Shown: piece after piece, positions 13,392 through 15,760 of the stretch
How the letters are laid out: each line of letters starts with the position of its first letter
How positions within the stretch are numbered: position 1 is the first letter of the stretch
NCBI GenBank assembly: GCA_028282395.1
Contig: JANQHY010000248.1
Coordinates: forward strand, 1 to 15,760
Direction of reading: 5' to 3'
DNA length: 15,760 nucleotides
From: Gammaproteobacteria bacterium
Lineage (GTDB): Bacteria; Pseudomonadota; Gammaproteobacteria; UBA12402
The notes under the pieces: generated by a model
What the model was told of the DNA's origin: nothing
Databases searched by the model: none
Seen by the model: only the letters and a program-made list of their open reading frames with translations
Position numbers and translations under genes: made by a program

Positions 13392-15760
13392 ATGCTCAAT
13401 TTAAAAATACACTTAGATCAATATGAGGATACTTTTGATAAAGCCAAAGACGATGATATTGAAAGTCTAGGTAACGCCAGTATCATAAGTAAATTCAGTA
13501 TTGGTAGTAATTCTGATCCAAGAGCAAAAAAAAGAAATCAGCTGGCAGCAGCAATAAGAGTAACTTTTAATAAATCAAAGGATGCCGAATTAAAAAAACA
13601 GGTGTTAAAGAGATTAATTTTCTTATTTCATACAAAGAGAGCTGGTCATGTTCGTTTTCTATTAGAGGATCTTTGTGAAAAAAATCTTGGCTTCTTCTAT
13701 AAACTAATGTTAGAGCAGATTGATAATGATGAAACGCGTGATACGGCGCTTAGAAAGTATTTACAACATTTTATTGAATGCAAAACGCATGAGGGTGAGA
13801 AGGCTGATCCATCTAAGAAAAAGTCGTTTAGAAAAAAGCTTGATAAAGCAATATTTTCTAATGTGAATGTAAAATCAAATGATGGGATGGAAAAATTTAA
13901 TGCTTTCTTTGCTAATCTTCTTAACGCTTTTAAGAGCAATTTGGTTACTGCAACTGAAGTTGAACGACTTGCTCGCTACAAGCTTGCAAAAAAATATTCC
14001 AATAAAACACGCTTTAAACTTCTTCCCGAGTCAGGACTAAAGTTCTATCACTATTTAAAGGGCATTTATTCTCTTAATAAAAAGAGTAAAGATTATAGTA
14101 ATGAACTTAACGATCTTTTAGAGAATATGTTTTTTGTTAATAAAGAAGATCGCATTGATCCAAGCAGTTGGTGGACATATCTAGGTTATAAGAATCAAGG
14201 TTTCTGTGATATTTACTATCAGCATATCATGCAGGAGTTGAAAAATGGCGAGCACCCGTTTAAATCGATTACTATTAATGATGCAACTCTCCTGGAAGAG
14301 CTCTTCTCGAGAAGTAAAGATGCCAGAAACAACTTTCCTGTTGAAGTGGTTTCCTACTGTAAACAACGGATAAAAGAGATTGAAAGTGGATTTAAAAATG
14401 AATTAAAGTCGGATAAATATAAGCTTGAGAATGCTGAATTAACAGCGCTAAATGAAAGGATAAAAAATTATAAAAACAAATATTTTGGAAAAAATTATAA
14501 AAAAGGAAGTATCGCCGAATTCAAACAGATTGTAGAGATTAGTCTTGCGGTGGAGCAAAGTTTAGATGGTAATAGAACTAAAATAGAAAAGCGCAGAAAT
14601 AAAGTTGACGATCAAATATTTCTAGCTGATATACGTTTTCGTGATATTGATATTGAGATTGATAAAAAGAATCATGAATCTGCTGTTAAAGTCATTAAAA
14701 CTCATGTGATAAGTGATTCTCTTTATGAGAACATTGAGAGGAATCTCAATAATATTGATGATTCTGTCAAAAATAAATGCATTAATGGGTCTAAGGAAAA
14801 TTGCCAAATTGTTCGCAACCATATACAAAATTTAAAACAACATTTGAATAAATATTTGGAGAAAGCGCCTGATGATAACTTTAAGGGTGAGATAAATAGT
14901 GCTATTTCCGCGATAGAGTTATCCCTTAATAAAGCGAATGAGAATAATAGTGTCTATGATGATAAACGCAACAATTTAAATAGTAAAGTTTTTGCTCTTA
15001 TGGATAGAGTCTATAAAAAACTTGCTTCGCATTATATTAAAATATTAAAGAATGATTTAAAGTATATAATCTCTAACAATGAATTTAAGGGGGAGATAAA
15101 TAGTGCTATTGCAGAGATAGAGAGTAGAATTAATGCAGAGCCAAAAAAATATTATGAAAATAAGCCCAAATGCTTGCATTATGAAGTTTATGTTCTTATG
15201 CGCAAAGTTAACAAAGAGACTACTTTACAGTTATTTGAGAACTTAAAGAGTACTTCATCTGATATTAAAAATAAACTTCCTTCTCTTGATCATATTAATG
15301 ATGTTAAAGTTGCCGTTAATGATTCAGATAAATTCTCTAGTGAAAATCAGAAAGATATAAGTGACTTGATTGTTAATCATCAATCTGGCAAGCAGTTTGA
15401 TGATAAAATTAACTCGGCTAAAACTGGAATATATGCTCAAAATAATAAAATGAATGCTTCAATTAAAGCATATCTTGATCAAGTTAATGCTATTGCAACT
15501 AGCTTTAATGATAAGTATGAATTTTTAGATAATGAAAATAATCCCTATCATGATGCTATAGATGTATTAAAAAATTTAGATGATGAGCTCAAGGGTTATA
15601 AAAAAATTAACTGTACCCAGCCTAAAAAATGGAAAGAAATTGAAACAGAGTATAGCAGAATACTTTTAGATATTGAAAAAATTGAAAATGATTTAAAAAT
15701 TAAACTTGAAAATGATGAACAAAATCATAAAGATGTAGGAGATGAAATTAAGGCGTTAAA
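13392..15760 (+). CDS. Very large A+T-rich coiled-coil-like protein, partial, family unknown
   Basis: The frame is open from ATG 13392 to the window end: 789 complete codons with no stop, so only the N-terminal part is seen. AGGGTG (13380-13385) lies 6 nt upstream of the ATG, and a GTG at 13383 is a less likely alternative. The product has no signal peptide and no membrane segment. It is rich in Lys, Asn, Asp, Glu and Ile. The first 330 or so residues look globular and helical (for example SSWWTYLGYKNQGFCDIYYQ, near 257-276). From about residue 345 on, it consists of long charged helices suggestive of coiled coil. A repeat unit recurs at residues 497, 565 and, weakly, 669. Base composition is clearly more A+T-rich than the genes to the left. 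I recognise no family. Size, composition and helices recall secreted effectors or large structural proteins of intracellular gammaproteobacteria, but that is inference only. Confidence 0.88.
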   Translation, partial: MLNLKIHLDQYEDTFDKAKDDDIESLGNASIISKFSIGSNSDPRAKKRNQLAAAIRVTFNKSKDAELKKQVLKRLIFLFHTKRAGHVRFLLEDLCEKNLGFFYKLMLEQIDNDETRDTALRKYLQHFIECKTHEGEKADPSKKKSFRKKLDKAIFSNVNVKSNDGMEKFNAFFANLLNAFKSNLVTATEVERLARYKLAKKYSNKTRFKLLPESGLKFYHYLKGIYSLNKKSKDYSNELNDLLENMFFVNKEDRIDPSSWWTYLGYKNQGFCDIYYQHIMQELKNGEHPFKSITINDATLLEELFSRSKDARNNFPVEVVSYCKQRIKEIESGFKNELKSDKYKLENAELTALNERIKNYKNKYFGKNYKKGSIAEFKQIVEISLAVEQSLDGNRTKIEKRRNKVDDQIFLADIRFRDIDIEIDKKNHESAVKVIKTHVISDSLYENIERNLNNIDDSVKNKCINGSKENCQIVRNHIQNLKQHLNKYLEKAPDDNFKGEINSAISAIELSLNKANENNSVYDDKRNNLNSKVFALMDRVYKKLASHYIKILKNDLKYIISNNEFKGEINSAIAEIESRINAEPKKYYENKPKCLHYEVYVLMRKVNKETTLQLFENLKSTSSDIKNKLPSLDHINDVKVAVNDSDKFSSENQKDISDLIVNHQSGKQFDDKINSAKTGIYAQNNKMNASIKAYLDQVNAIATSFNDKYEFLDNENNPYHDAIDVLKNLDDELKGYKKINCTQPKKWKEIETEYSRILLDIEKIENDLKIKLENDEQNHKDVGDEIKAL
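14880..15110 (+). repeat. In-frame internal repeat in the coiled-coil gene (period 204 bp)
   Basis: A 27-bp stretch at 14880-14906 recurs at 15084-15110 with one mismatch, exactly 68 codons apart, encoding FKGEINSAI in both. At protein level similarity continues on both sides (LKQHL/LKNDL before; SVYDDKRNNLNSKVFALMDRV/KYYENKPKCLHYEVYVLMRKV after). A weaker third copy, FDDKINSAKTGI, begins at 15396. This indicates tandem duplication of a helical unit of about 68 residues. Confidence 0.75.

Noticed and set aside
13697..13939. Reverse-strand ORF (and similar ones at 14181-14366 and 14622-14828) in the right-hand region
   Set aside because: The forward frame stays open across all of them for 789 codons with a good start and promoter. 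These are shadows in A+T-rich coding DNA.
1..15760. CRISPR array, toxin-antitoxin pair, phage or autonomous insertion sequence
   Set aside because: No regularly spaced repeats, transposase, integrase or phage genes were found. The only mobile element is the short non-autonomous one at 963-1140.

Overview
The window looks like the chromosome of a gammaproteobacterium of moderate to low G+C. The gene content (DciA/DUF721 next to secA-mutT, an ACT-domain malic enzyme, a pteridine reductase, a TrpXYZ-type ABC importer and a long lysine/asparagine-rich coiled-coil protein) fits a Legionellales-like, possibly host-associated bacterium. That placement is inference; no rRNA or diagnostic marker is present.

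Layout. Positions 1-942 (-) hold the N-terminal 314 codons of a dicarboxylate/amino-acid:cation symporter that runs off the left edge. About 20 bp upstream of its start lies a 178-bp MITE-like element (963-1140) with perfect 18-bp terminal inverted repeats and a TTA duplication. It carries a good sigma70-type promoter pointing into the symporter. Next on the same strand come a pteridine reductase and a 61-residue membrane protein (1169-2110), probably one operon. A secreted outer-membrane beta-barrel protein (2357-3112, +) converges with dciA (3190-3666, -). secA (3736-6441, +) is followed with no gap by mutT (6442-6834, +), which converges with an ACT-domain malic enzyme (6898-8298, -). A 300-bp divergent regulatory region leads to an orphan single-domain response regulator (8599-9009, +), which converges with a carboxylesterase/lysophospholipase (9029-9700, -). 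Then come a signal-less L,D-transpeptidase-like protein with an altered active-site motif (9895-10389, +) and a complete three-gene ABC importer (10486-13121, +) with a palindromic operator-like site over its promoter. A hairpin closes that operon. After 270 bp, a well-formed promoter (TTGACT-17-TATAAT) drives an ORF that begins at 13392 and is still open at 15760. It encodes at least 789 residues of a cytoplasmic, coiled-coil-like, repeat-containing protein of unknown family, visibly more A+T-rich than the rest.

How the genes relate. Most of the window is housekeeping: protein export (SecA), helicase loading (DciA), nucleotide-pool sanitation (MutT), pterin reduction, and C4-dicarboxylate uptake and decarboxylation (symporter, malic enzyme). 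The least explained parts are the MITE that seems to have supplied the symporter's promoter, the operator of the ABC operon, the L,D-transpeptidase variant, and the giant repeat protein at the right edge. That protein is the best candidate for an undescribed or effector-like component.
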